DNA of 56,146 nucleotides from an uncultured Flavihumibacter sp. (GCA_946482545.1 CAMLRX010000009.1:1-56146); one strand, 5' to 3'. Positions 1 to 9,597 are shown, numbered from the stretch's first letter. Program-made: numbers and translations. Notes: a model not told the origin generated them from the letters alone.

Positions 1-1
1 A

Positions 2-568
2 AATATAAAGGTTCCTCATTTAATCCGAATTGGCATGGCGCATTATCAATTCGAAGCTATTCATCCGTTCTTGGATGGAAATGGAAGAATAGGCAGGCTA
101 TTAATAACTCTTTATCTGGTCTATCACGGACTGCTTAAAAGACCCACACTTTATTTGTCAGATTTTATTGAGAGAAATAAAACTACTTATTATGATAATT
201 TAATCCGGGTTTCTGAGAAAAATGACATGGAGCAATGGTTGAAATTTTTCTTAATAGGTATAGTTGAAACGGCGAAGAAGGCTACTGATACCTTTAATAA
301 GATTATTACGCTTCGGGAAAAGCTAGAGAAGGAAACAATCACTAGTCTCGGTAAACGAATAAACAAAGCTAAAATTCTGCTTGTGTATTTGTATAGTAGG
401 CCTGTTGTTACTGTTGCAGATGTAATGGAACACTTAAAAGTTACAAAACCGACTGCCAATACGCTGATTAACGATTTTAATAAATTGGGAATCCTGAAAG
501 AGCAGACGGGATTTAGAAGGAATAGGGTATTTGTGTTTGCAGATTATTTGAAGCTTTTTGAAAGATAA
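2..568 (+). CDS. Fic family protein, 5' end outside window
   Basis: This is the C-terminal part of a Fic-domain protein; the reading frame is open from base 2, so the true start lies to the left. It carries the complete catalytic motif HPFLDGNGRIGR (bases about 62-97), whose His and Asn-Gly-Arg residues bind the nucleotide phosphates in Fic enzymes. Most family members AMPylate a Thr, Ser or Tyr of a target protein. The last about 70 residues look like a winged-helix DNA-binding domain (VADVMEHLKVTKPTANTLI), a layout common in bacterial Fic proteins of the DUF4172/Fic-wHTH type. An inhibitory helix cannot be judged because the N-terminus is missing. It lies 40 bp before the preferred hsdR start on the same strand, so co-transcription with the restriction genes is likely. 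Its target, and whether it acts in defence, is unknown. Confidence 0.9.
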   Translation, partial: NIKVPHLIRIGMAHYQFEAIHPFLDGNGRIGRLLITLYLVYHGLLKRPTLYLSDFIERNKTTYYDNLIRVSEKNDMEQWLKFFLIGIVETAKKATDTFNKIITLREKLEKETITSLGKRINKAKILLVYLYSRPVVTVADVMEHLKVTKPTANTLINDFNKLGILKEQTGFRRNRVFVFADYLKLFER

Positions 569-608
569 AAAGTTACTAGGATTTAATTTTAAACAACCAA
601 ATCGGCCT

Positions 609-3600
609 ATGCAACCATCTAATTTCAGATACCTGGAACAGGAGTTTCCCCTGTTGTATAATATCGGCAAAACTGCTGAATACTATCTGTACAACGATCC
701 AGTGGTATGCCTGATTAAGTTGCGGCAATTAGGTGAAAAGGTATCCGAATACTTATTTGAAGAACATCAATTAGCATTTCCCCGGGTTAATACATTTCAT
801 AACCGTATTAAAGTACTGGAAGAAGAAAAAATACTATCTACTACTGTTTTAGACTTATTCTTCCTCATCAAAAAGAAAGGAAATACGGCTGCTCATGAAG
901 GCAAAGGAGCCTTTGATGAAGCCAGATCATGTTTATATGCAGCATTTCAATTCTCGAAATGGTTCTGCGAAACATATTCACCACGTGATCAGTCCTTAGA
1001 CCAGGTTAAATTTATTCTTCCGGATGATACCAGAAAAGACACTCAGTTAAAGCAGCTTGAAATGCAGTATGCGCAGTTGGAAACTGCGTTTAATAAATTG
1101 CTTGAAGAACGGAATATAAATGAACTGAGCGAAGAAAAACGAGCGACGATCAGGCAAAGAGCCGCAAAAGCATCTGCAAAAATTAGCATGTCTGAAGCAG
1201 AAACAAGGGCACTAATAGATGAGCAGCTTAAAAATGCGGGCTGGCTGGTCAATACAGAAACGCTCAATTATAAAAAACACAAAACGCTTCCTCAAAGAGG
1301 TAAAAATATCGCTATTGCGGAGTGGCCTTCGGGCCCAAACTGGGCGGACTATGCTTTGTTTATTGGTTGTGAGTTATATGGATTTGTGGAGGCGAAAAAA
1401 TATGGGCAGGACATCTCTACAGATCTGCGGCAAGCAAAAGTATATGCGGAATTGGTAGAAGCCGATCACGAAGCCATATTGTTAGGCGTATGGGACAGGT
1501 ATAAAGTCCCCTTTTTATTTTCAACCAATGGGCGGCCCTACCTGGAGCAGATCAAGACAAAGAGTGGTATCTGGTTCCTGGATGTACGCGAAAAAACAAA
1601 CAATGCCCGTGCGCTACAGGGATGGTATTCCCCGGAAGGACTTATTAAGTTGAGGGAAAGGGATATTCAGCAGGCTAACCAGAAACTATTATCATCGAGT
1701 CTCGATTTTCTCGCAAGCAGGTCAGGGCTAGGGCTTCGTGCCTATCAGATTGATGCCATCAGAGCTGTTGAGCAGAGGATCGTAACAGCACCTGATAACC
1801 GCAGAGCCTTAGTTGCCATGGCAACGGGTACTGGTAAAACCCGAACTGTTATCGGGCTATGTTACCATTTGATACAGACGAACAGGTTTAACAGGATACT
1901 GTTTCTCGTGGATCGCACTCTTTTAGGTACGCAAGCGATCAATGCTTTCAAGGATAATAAAGTGATTGGATTGAACACATTCGCAGAGATCTACGATGTG
2001 AAAGAGCTGAAAGAGAACATGCCGGAACAGGATACCCGGCTGCACTTTTCTACCGTACAAAGTATGGTAAAACGCCTGTTTTACAAAGAAGACGACAAAA
2101 ACGCCCTTCCGGTAGATCAATACGATTGTATTATCATTGATGAGGCCCACCGCGGTTACCTGATGGATAAGGAAATGGACGATGAGGAATTGGTGTTTAA
2201 AGATCAGAATGATTATGTAAGCAAATACCGCATGGTTTTGGATTATTTCGATGCTTATGCAATCGGATTGACGGCAACACCGGCCCTACATACTACAGAA
2301 ATTTTCGGCGCCCCGGTTTATTTCTACTCTTACAGAGAAGCTGTGATAGATGGCTATCTTATAGATCATGAACCGCCACACCAGATGGAGACCAAACTGA
2401 GTAAAGAAGGCGTTACATGGAAAAAAGGAGAAAAACCCAAAGCTTTTGACCAGGAAGAGAATAGTATTATTGAATTGGAGGCCCTGGAGGATGAGTTACA
2501 TTTTGATGTATCGGCCTTCAATAAACTGGTACTTTCTGAGAACTTCAACAGGACAGTAGTGGGGCAATTGACAAAAGCGCTGGATCCGGAAGGCGATGCC
2601 AAGACACTGGTGTTTGCAGCTACGGATGAACATGCTGATACCCTGGTTCATATGTTTAAGGAAGAATATGGCAAATTGGGGATTGATGTGCCGGATAATG
2701 CGATCCAAAAGATTACCGGTAAATCCTATAAGCCGCAGGAATTGTTGAATCGTTATAAAAATGAGCAGTTCCCTAATATAGCCGTTACCGTTGATTTATT
2801 GACAACGGGGATTGATGTGCCGCGTATCAGTAACCTGGTTTTTATGCGTCGGGTAAAATCCCGTATTTTATATGAGCAGATGTTGGGACGTGCTACGCGC
2901 AGATGCGATGAAATCAATAAGGAATTTTTCCAGATTTATGATGCGGTGGGATTATATGAGACGTTGAGCGATTATACACAAATGAAGCCTGTCTCTGTTA
3001 AGGCAAAGGCATCCTTTCAACAGTTATCGGAGGAGATGGATGCCATCCAGACGCAGGAGCGGGTAAAGAAACAGGCAGAACAGATTATTGCAAAACTCCA
3101 ACTAAAACGACGGTATATTGAAAATTCAGGAGATGCAGAAAATACCTTCAGTTTTTATGCCGATGGAAATGACATCTCCCAGTTCATTGATATGCTTAAA
3201 AGCCAGTTGAATAGTCCCGAGATACAAAATGTCATTCAAGAGCGAAAAGCACTATGGAGATATCTTGATGAATTTAAGCCGGCGCCAGCGTATATGATCG
3301 TGTCGGAACATGAAGACGAATATATCACAACAACCCGGGGCTATGGAAAAGGAACAAAACCGGAAGATTATCTGGAGAGTTTTAGCCACTTTATTAAAAA
3401 TAACCTGAACCAGGTTGCTGCATTATCGATTATATGTAACCGACCGAAAGAATTGGACCGACAATCTTTGAAAGAGCTGCTCATGATTTTAGATGCGGCA
3501 GGGTTCAATACGGTATCTTTACGCACAGCCTGGAAACAGGCGAAAAATGAAGATATCGCTGCTGATATTATTTCCTTTATCCGCACACTTGCTATGGGCA

Positions 3601-3863
3601 CGTCGTTGGAAAGCCATGAAAACAGGATTAGGCGGGCGATGCAAAGGGTGAGAAAGATGAAACAATGGAATGCCGTACAAAGTAAGTGGCTGGATCGTTT
3701 TGAAAAACAGTTGCTGAAAGAAACGATTTTACAAATAAAAGACCTGGATGATGAGCCGTTTAAAGATGAAGGTGGCTTCCAGCGATTAGATAAAATATTT
3801 GAACACCAGTTGCAAGCTATACTGGATACCATTAACGATAACTTATATGCCCAATCGGCATAA
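609..3863 (+). CDS. hsdR: Type I restriction enzyme R subunit (HsdR)
   Basis: This is the motor and nuclease subunit of a type I restriction enzyme; it translocates DNA using ATP and cuts unmethylated DNA away from the target. An N-terminal DUF4145-like helical domain (about 1-110) is followed by a coiled region, then an HSDR_N PD-(D/E)xK nuclease with PNWADYALF and VEAKKYG (about residues 242-265). The SF2 helicase follows, with Walker A ATGTGKTRT (about 404-412), a DEAH box (about 511-514) and motif VI-like QMLGRATRR, and then an EcoEI-type C-terminal domain. The longest frame opens at TTG 558, inside fic. I prefer ATG 609 because the family normally begins close to the NFRYLEQEFP segment, giving 1084 aa. 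hsdM starts 28 bp downstream. Confidence 0.96.
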   Translation: MQPSNFRYLEQEFPLLYNIGKTAEYYLYNDPVVCLIKLRQLGEKVSEYLFEEHQLAFPRVNTFHNRIKVLEEEKILSTTVLDLFFLIKKKGNTAAHEGKGAFDEARSCLYAAFQFSKWFCETYSPRDQSLDQVKFILPDDTRKDTQLKQLEMQYAQLETAFNKLLEERNINELSEEKRATIRQRAAKASAKISMSEAETRALIDEQLKNAGWLVNTETLNYKKHKTLPQRGKNIAIAEWPSGPNWADYALFIGCELYGFVEAKKYGQDISTDLRQAKVYAELVEADHEAILLGVWDRYKVPFLFSTNGRPYLEQIKTKSGIWFLDVREKTNNARALQGWYSPEGLIKLRERDIQQANQKLLSSSLDFLASRSGLGLRAYQIDAIRAVEQRIVTAPDNRRALVAMATGTGKTRTVIGLCYHLIQTNRFNRILFLVDRTLLGTQAINAFKDNKVIGLNTFAEIYDVKELKENMPEQDTRLHFSTVQSMVKRLFYKEDDKNALPVDQYDCIIIDEAHRGYLMDKEMDDEELVFKDQNDYVSKYRMVLDYFDAYAIGLTATPALHTTEIFGAPVYFYSYREAVIDGYLIDHEPPHQMETKLSKEGVTWKKGEKPKAFDQEENSIIELEALEDELHFDVSAFNKLVLSENFNRTVVGQLTKALDPEGDAKTLVFAATDEHADTLVHMFKEEYGKLGIDVPDNAIQKITGKSYKPQELLNRYKNEQFPNIAVTVDLLTTGIDVPRISNLVFMRRVKSRILYEQMLGRATRRCDEINKEFFQIYDAVGLYETLSDYTQMKPVSVKAKASFQQLSEEMDAIQTQERVKKQAEQIIAKLQLKRRYIENSGDAENTFSFYADGNDISQFIDMLKSQLNSPEIQNVIQERKALWRYLDEFKPAPAYMIVSEHEDEYITTTRGYGKGTKPEDYLESFSHFIKNNLNQVAALSIICNRPKELDRQSLKELLMILDAAGFNTVSLRTAWKQAKNEDIAADIISFIRTLAMGTSLESHENRIRRAMQRVRKMKQWNAVQSKWLDRFEKQLLKETILQIKDLDDEPFKDEGGFQRLDKIFEHQLQAILDTINDNLYAQSA

Positions 3864-3891
3864 AACACAATTAAAAGAACAATAGCATATT

Positions 3892-5352
3892 ATGAGTGCA
3901 GAAGATGTTGCCCGGAAATTATGGAGCTTATGCGATGTATTGCGCGACGATGGCGTTACCTATCACCAATACCTGAATGAGCTGACCTATATCCTTTTCC
4001 TTCGTTTGTCTGAAGTGAAAGGGTTTGAAGAACAAATTCCGGAAGAATACCGCTGGAGCCGGTTGAAAGGCATTAAAGACAATAAAGATCTTTTTGATAC
4101 CTATCGGGAGTTATTAGCTACCATTGCCGCCAAAAGTGAAAATGATACCATCAGTGAGATCTACGCCAATGCGGCAACAACCTTACGCAAACCAGCTAAC
4201 CTGCGTACGCTGATTACGAACATCGACAAAATTGACTGGTTCGTCGATCATGAAAAAGACAAGATCGCTACTATTTATGAAGAGTTGCTGGAACGCAACG
4301 CAGGTGAAAAGAAAAGCGGTGCCGGACAATATTTTACACCCAGACCGTTGATCAATGTAATGGTTGACTTGCTGGTGCCCAAAATCGGTGAGCGTTGGAA
4401 TGATCCCGCGGCAGGCACTTTCGGGTTCATGATTGCGGCAGACCAGTACCTGCGCGAAAAAACAGACAACTATTTTGACCTGGATACCAAAGAAAGGAAA
4501 TTTCAGCTTACAGAGGCATTCAGTGGTTGTGAGCTGGTACAGGATGCACATCGATTGGCGCTAATGAATGCAAAACTGCATGGGCAGGATAGCAAAATCT
4601 TTTTGGGAGATACCTTGAGTGAGTTGGGGAAGAGCTTTAAAAATTATGATGGTGTATTGGCGAATCCCCCTTTTGGTACCAAGATAGGTGGTGAGCGCCC
4701 TACACGCGACGACTTTACTTTCCCCACCAGCAACAAGCAGCTCAATTTCCTGCAACACATCTACCGCTCCCTGCACAAAAAAGGAGGTGCCCGCGCTGCT
4801 GTAGTGTTACCGGATAATGTATTGTTTGAAGATAATGACGGGCAGAAAATACGGCGTGACTTAATGGACAAATGCAACCTGCACACCATTCTGCGCTTGC
4901 CGACCGGCATTTTTTACGCACAAGGAGTAAAAACCAATGTGCTCTTTTTTGAACGTGGCAAAACGGAAACAGGCAATACAAAACAAGTCTGGTTTTATGA
5001 TATGCGGACGAATGCACCCGCTTATGGCAAGCGTACCCCATTCAAACGGGATGCCTTTGCTGATTTTGTCTTAGCCTATACGGGCGGCATAAGTATTGAC
5101 AACGTAAAGCATGAATATGATGGCGTGGTTGATTTCAACAAGCGTAAGCAGGTTAGAGATGATCGCTGGAGCTTTTATACACGTGAAGAAATCATGGCCA
5201 AAAAGGATTCGCTGGATATAGGGCTAATGAATGAAGGAGCATTAAATGGTGAAAGTGAAATAACTGAACCGGCAGACATTGCTCGTGAAGCCTTGAGCGA
5301 AATAAAAGCCATTGAGTTGGAATTGAATAAAATTTTAGAATTGTTAGGATAA
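3892..5352 (+). CDS. hsdM: Type I DNA methyltransferase M subunit (HsdM)
   Basis: This subunit transfers a methyl group from S-adenosylmethionine to N6 of adenine in the recognition site, protecting host DNA. The HsdM N-terminal helical domain (about 1-130) is followed by the Rossmann methyltransferase. SAM-binding motif I reads DPAAGTFGF (about 171-179) after the typical GQYFTPRPLI segment, and catalytic motif IV is NPPFG (about 259-263). At 486 aa it has normal family length and appears intact. Its stop codon is followed immediately by the hsdS start with no gap, so M and S are probably translationally coupled, fitting their M2S stoichiometry. G+C is visibly higher here than in the next two genes (33 of 60 bases at 4681-4740). 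Confidence 0.97.
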   Translation: MSAEDVARKLWSLCDVLRDDGVTYHQYLNELTYILFLRLSEVKGFEEQIPEEYRWSRLKGIKDNKDLFDTYRELLATIAAKSENDTISEIYANAATTLRKPANLRTLITNIDKIDWFVDHEKDKIATIYEELLERNAGEKKSGAGQYFTPRPLINVMVDLLVPKIGERWNDPAAGTFGFMIAADQYLREKTDNYFDLDTKERKFQLTEAFSGCELVQDAHRLALMNAKLHGQDSKIFLGDTLSELGKSFKNYDGVLANPPFGTKIGGERPTRDDFTFPTSNKQLNFLQHIYRSLHKKGGARAAVVLPDNVLFEDNDGQKIRRDLMDKCNLHTILRLPTGIFYAQGVKTNVLFFERGKTETGNTKQVWFYDMRTNAPAYGKRTPFKRDAFADFVLAYTGGISIDNVKHEYDGVVDFNKRKQVRDDRWSFYTREEIMAKKDSLDIGLMNEGALNGESEITEPADIAREALSEIKAIELELNKILELLG

Positions 5353-7002
5353 ATGGATACTAAATTACCGGAAGGTTGGGTTGAGGTTACGCTCGGCGAA
5401 ATTGCTGAGTGGGGTTCTGGAGGAACGCCGAGCAGAACTATGCCACACTATTACGGCGGAGACATTCCTTGGATTAAAACAGGAGACCTGAACGATTCAT
5501 TGCTTGAAGAGGTCGAGGAATATATAAGTGAAGAGGGATTAAAAAAATCAAGCGCAAAAATTTTCCCAAAAGGATCAGTAGCCGTTGCTATGTATGGTGC
5601 TACAATTGGCAAAACAGCTCTTCTGGGAATAGATGCAGCAACAAACCAAGCTTCCGCAGTAGCTCAGCCATATACAGGGATTGATAAAAAATACCTATTC
5701 TATTACATACAATCACAAAAACAAAACTTTATAGATAAGGGTAAAGGAGGGGCGCAGCCTAATATTTCTCAAATGGTGATTAAGATGCATCCTTTCCCAT
5801 TAGCACCTTATCAGGAACAAAAGCGAATAGCAGATAAGCTTGATAACCTATATCATCACTTGGATTCACTTAACGAGCGATTGGATAAAATTCCTGTGTT
5901 GCTAAAAAGGTTTAGAGAACATGTACTTATGCAGGCGGTAACCGGGAAGTTGACAGAGGCGTGGCGGAACAATAGGAATTTAATTACGGAATTTGATAGT
6001 GGTGACGAGGAGGAAATGAGAGAGGTGAATATATCACTGCCTGATTCATGGAAATGGCTACCGTTTAGCAGTATAGCGTCTGTGGATTCAAACCTCGTAG
6101 AACCTAGTAAATTTCTAGACTACCCATTGATTGCTCCAGATAATATTCAGTCGGAAACGGGCAGATTAATTGATAAGCCAACCGTGTCTGAGATAATGCC
6201 GAAAAGCGCGAAACACTACTTTGAGAAAGGGAGTATCGTATATTCTAAAATTCGGCCTTATTTATCGAAAGTAATTGTAGCTGATTTTGCAGGGTTATGT
6301 AGTGCCGATATGTATCCAATATCTACAAAATTGAACACTAGATACCTTTATTATTACATGTTATCTAAAACTTTTCTAAGTTATGCAACATCGGCCGGCG
6401 AAAGAAGTGTATTACCCAAAATCAATCAAAAGGAACTATCTATAATACCAATCTCCGTTCCCTCTCTCGTAGAACAGAATGAAGTTGTACGTAGAATTGA
6501 CACTTTGTTTAAGAGTTTTGAAAGGTTGGAAACACTTTATGTCAATGTCAAAACGAAAATTAACAATCTTCCTCCTAATATTTTAGCGAAGGCTTTTAAA
6601 GGTGAGCTAGTAGATGCTGATCCCAAAGATGAGCCGGCGTCTAAACTATTAGAACGAATACTGCAAGGTCAAACGCCGATAAAAGAAAAACCACAAGACA
6701 ACCCGCGCCTAGTCCAATCAAACACAAAAAAAGTACAACATAAACATATCCCAATGACTGAAATTTCCTTACTAACAATAATTGAAGAAGAGTTTTCAGA
6801 TCGTGATTTTTCGTTTGAAGAATTAAAGGACTCCTTACAGCAGTTATCGAAAAGTGACTATGTGCAATTAAAAAAGCAATTCTTCGAATTGTTGCGTAAT
6901 GACAAATACAAAAGGAAAGCCGACAGGATCACTACCACCATTGATATCCCTTCCGGCACTATGAGATACAAACTCCAGAAACATGAAACTATTAAGGCTT
7001 AA
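5353..7002 (+). CDS. hsdS: Type I restriction specificity subunit (HsdS) with C-terminal extension
   Basis: The S subunit recognises the bipartite DNA target for methylation and cleavage. Two target-recognition domains are visible: the first begins LPEGWVEVTLGEIAEWGSGG (about 5-24) and the second LPDSWKWLPFSSIASVDSN (about 225-243). Each is followed by a conserved helical spacer (PYQEQKRIADKLDNL and EQNEVVRRIDTLF). A normal S subunit would end near residue 440 (KAFKGELVDADP). Here about 105 further residues follow: a charged linker, then a segment resembling a small winged-helix or helical domain (ISLLTIIEEEFSDRDFSFEE). The gene overlaps the following ATPase gene by 20 bp. The second half of the gene is AT-rich compared with hsdM. 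Confidence 0.95.
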   Translation: MDTKLPEGWVEVTLGEIAEWGSGGTPSRTMPHYYGGDIPWIKTGDLNDSLLEEVEEYISEEGLKKSSAKIFPKGSVAVAMYGATIGKTALLGIDAATNQASAVAQPYTGIDKKYLFYYIQSQKQNFIDKGKGGAQPNISQMVIKMHPFPLAPYQEQKRIADKLDNLYHHLDSLNERLDKIPVLLKRFREHVLMQAVTGKLTEAWRNNRNLITEFDSGDEEEMREVNISLPDSWKWLPFSSIASVDSNLVEPSKFLDYPLIAPDNIQSETGRLIDKPTVSEIMPKSAKHYFEKGSIVYSKIRPYLSKVIVADFAGLCSADMYPISTKLNTRYLYYYMLSKTFLSYATSAGERSVLPKINQKELSIIPISVPSLVEQNEVVRRIDTLFKSFERLETLYVNVKTKINNLPPNILAKAFKGELVDADPKDEPASKLLERILQGQTPIKEKPQDNPRLVQSNTKKVQHKHIPMTEISLLTIIEEEFSDRDFSFEELKDSLQQLSKSDYVQLKKQFFELLRNDKYKRKADRITTTIDIPSGTMRYKLQKHETIKA

Positions 7003-8533
7003 GTTCATTAAGGGTATTTACGCTACGCCTATTGATGGTTTTGAACAAGTTTTTCATTCAAAAGAAGACTTGAATAAAACGACACCTATTTGTCTTGCCG
7101 GAGTCAATGGTTCTGGTAAGTCTAAGCTTTTAGAGGTGTTTAGTGATATTTTTTATTATCTGAATAGTTATTGCGCCAGTGATACTCAACCTGAAAAAAC
7201 AAAAATGAAGTTTGAGCTGGAATATGTAAAGGAGAGCCCTAAGCCAATTCATATAAAAGTCAGTCAACTCGAAGAAGAAGGATTCCCCCAATTTGAAATA
7301 ATAACTGCAAAAGGTATATTAACTGTGGATGATTGGCTAGAAGCAGAAACACTACTTCCCAAGTTTGTTGTAGGTTATACTTCCGGAGAAAATCAAACCC
7401 TAAGTAAACGATTTGAGGAAACCTACATTGAATACTCAGATGCTGTTACCAACTTAAGTAAAAACCCGGATGGTACCATTGTTCCAGATACGAGGCTTGT
7501 ATTACTGGATTATAAAGTGAACTCCTTTGTTCTCATAGCAAATAGTATTTTCAGAAGCACTAGCCAGATGCAACTCATATCCGATAAAATTTCCAAGTGG
7601 GACTCTTTAGAGTCATTTAGGGTGACCATTCAGTTAAAGCCGAGGTATAAAAATCGCCTTATACCAATTGGACTAACCCCAGAATTAAGTAGCTATATCG
7701 GAGCTTTTAAAAAATGTGCTACCTGTTATCATTATGGTGAAGAAAATGACAAGACGATTTTAGATTTTTATATCAATCCCAACAGTAAAAAGCTCTTTAA
7801 AAAATATTTTGATTCCCCCTTCCATTTATACAGTGCATTGTATAAACTGGATTTATTGAATGATATTCTATTACGCAGAGAGAAAAGAAATACGATAAAA
7901 GAGGCGGAGTACCCTAATCAAAAACACATTTATCCTCAGCTATCATCGGAAGACAAGGTTTTTAATGTAGAAAGTGTAAGGATAAATTTAAGGGGAATTA
8001 AAGAAGATATTGACTATTATGATTTAAGCGATGGAGAACATCAGCTCATACATATCATTGGCAGTCTATTGATGATCGAAGAGCCTGATGTTCTATTCTT
8101 ATTGGATGAGCCGGAAACGCATTTTAATCCACAATGGAGATCGAAATTCATTTCTACATTGAATATGATAGCTTACACAAAGAAGCAGGATTTCTTCATT
8201 TCTACGCATTCTCCTTTCCTTTTAGGCGATTGTAGCACAGAGCATGTGCTCATTTTTAAAGGCGGGAAGGCATCAAAGCCTAAAATTCAAACGTATGGTG
8301 CATCTATGGATAAGCTTCTGAGAGAAGCCTTTGGTGTAATACCGCCAATGTCTGAGAAATCTCTTAGTGACATTCAATATCTTCAAAAGTCAAGAAGCTA
8401 TACTAAGATAGTTGATAGGATAGATGACTTCGGTGAATCACTTGAAAAAGTTTATTTATTTCATCGACTGAATGAATTGAAGGCGTCTAAGGAAATAAGG
8501 TCTAAAGCGGCAGTTTCAAAAAGGAAAAAATAA
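6983..8533 (+). CDS. Restriction-associated AAA/ABC-type ATPase, Septu PtuA-like
   Basis: This is a 516-aa ATPase of the OLD/ABC-like AAA group. It shows Walker A GVNGSGKS (40-47), an ABC-like signature LSDGEHQL (about 347-354), Walker B LFLLDEPETHF (about 371-381) and an H-loop STHSPF (about 407-412). The central part (about 60-330) carries no motif I recognise. It overlaps hsdS by 20 bp and its stop overlaps the start of an HNH nuclease gene (TAATG). From family knowledge, this ATPase plus HNH pairing matches Septu (PtuA-PtuB), where the ATPase forms a scaffold controlling the nuclease. It also matches the class usually named restriction system-associated AAA family ATPase. Whether it works as an independent anti-phage module or as an accessory to the type I enzyme cannot be told from sequence. 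Confidence 0.85.
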   Translation: MKLLRLKFIKGIYATPIDGFEQVFHSKEDLNKTTPICLAGVNGSGKSKLLEVFSDIFYYLNSYCASDTQPEKTKMKFELEYVKESPKPIHIKVSQLEEEGFPQFEIITAKGILTVDDWLEAETLLPKFVVGYTSGENQTLSKRFEETYIEYSDAVTNLSKNPDGTIVPDTRLVLLDYKVNSFVLIANSIFRSTSQMQLISDKISKWDSLESFRVTIQLKPRYKNRLIPIGLTPELSSYIGAFKKCATCYHYGEENDKTILDFYINPNSKKLFKKYFDSPFHLYSALYKLDLLNDILLRREKRNTIKEAEYPNQKHIYPQLSSEDKVFNVESVRINLRGIKEDIDYYDLSDGEHQLIHIIGSLLMIEEPDVLFLLDEPETHFNPQWRSKFISTLNMIAYTKKQDFFISTHSPFLLGDCSTEHVLIFKGGKASKPKIQTYGASMDKLLREAFGVIPPMSEKSLSDIQYLQKSRSYTKIVDRIDDFGESLEKVYLFHRLNELKASKEIRSKAAVSKRKK

Positions 8534-9597
8534 TGCTTCAGAAATATTCTTTTGTCCGGACACAGGACGTACATAAATTACAAAGTGAAATATCAACGTT
8601 CATTCATCTCATACGACATGTTAAATCAACAGATGTTTTTGATCCCGATGTTTATCTAAATCCAGACTTTGCAACAAAGGTTAAGCGTAGACATAAAGGG
8701 GTGCCTGTAAAGATCTTCACCTTATTAAATGACTTTTTCAACAAATACAAAGCTCTAGGAGTTAGAAAAATTAAGGTCTTTAATGCGTTTGTGCGAATGA
8801 ATGATGTTCAGAATTTATTCGATAAACGTACTGGTAGGATTACAATAGATAACATTCCACCTCAAATTCAAAAGGAAACTCTCGATTTATTTTATTTCCT
8901 GTATGAGAATACCTTAACCGATTATAACATTCACAAACATTACGAAGATTTTTATACTGCGCAGGGCAACAATTGGTGTCCATTTTGTGGAATGGAAAAA
9001 TTATTACATTTCACACATCAGAAGCAAGATTATGACCACTTACTTCCTAAATCAAAATATCCTTTTGCGGCGATTAATATGAGGAATCTAGCTCCGATGG
9101 GACACAACTGCAATAGTGTTTATAAAAAGACGAAGGATTTGATTTGGGACGATAAAAAACAAATAAAAGCTGTTAATCCTTATAATAAAAAGATTAATGT
9201 TAAGCTTGATTTTACAAATACAACATTGCCGAAGCGAGGAGATGATAAAGGAGTATGGGATATAAAGTTTCTTCCAGATTGCGATGAAGTTAAAAGATGG
9301 AAATTTGTTTATTGTATTTCGGACAGAATTGTTAAAGACTATCTAGCTGGTAAAACTTCTGACTATCAATCTTGGCTTGATTTATATCTTGGTTTTGTAC
9401 GATCAAGAACAGATCTTAAAACTTTGAAACAAGTTAGGGCTTCATTTATAAGCTTTGGCAGTCAATTTGACAACCACAGATATCGTGAGTGTAATTATTT
9501 GAAAGCGGACCTATTTAAATGGATTGGAAATAATGCGCCAGAAATTTTCATTAAATCGTTTATGGACACAATTAACAACGTAAAAATCAACCCGTGA
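8533..9597 (+). CDS. HNH endonuclease, Septu PtuB-like partner
   Basis: This 354-aa predicted nuclease has an HNH fold in its centre. It shows CPFCG (about 153-157), then the catalytic strand-turn DYDHLLPKSKYP (about 171-182), then RNLAP, then NCNSVYKKTKD. This is the arrangement seen in PtuB and retron-associated HNH nucleases (C..C, DH..PKS.YP, NL, C..CN..K). In this protein the first Cys of the second pair is replaced (GHNC instead of CxxC). The flanking N- and C-terminal parts (about 1-130 and 230-354) are not recognised. The start codon overlaps the ATPase stop by one base and the stop overlaps the mcrB start by four bases, so expression of all three is probably coupled. The gene is very AT-rich (17 G/C of 60 at 9121-9180). 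Confidence 0.85.
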   Translation: MLQKYSFVRTQDVHKLQSEISTFIHLIRHVKSTDVFDPDVYLNPDFATKVKRRHKGVPVKIFTLLNDFFNKYKALGVRKIKVFNAFVRMNDVQNLFDKRTGRITIDNIPPQIQKETLDLFYFLYENTLTDYNIHKHYEDFYTAQGNNWCPFCGMEKLLHFTHQKQDYDHLLPKSKYPFAAINMRNLAPMGHNCNSVYKKTKDLIWDDKKQIKAVNPYNKKINVKLDFTNTTLPKRGDDKGVWDIKFLPDCDEVKRWKFVYCISDRIVKDYLAGKTSDYQSWLDLYLGFVRSRTDLKTLKQVRASFISFGSQFDNHRYRECNYLKADLFKWIGNNAPEIFIKSFMDTINNVKINP

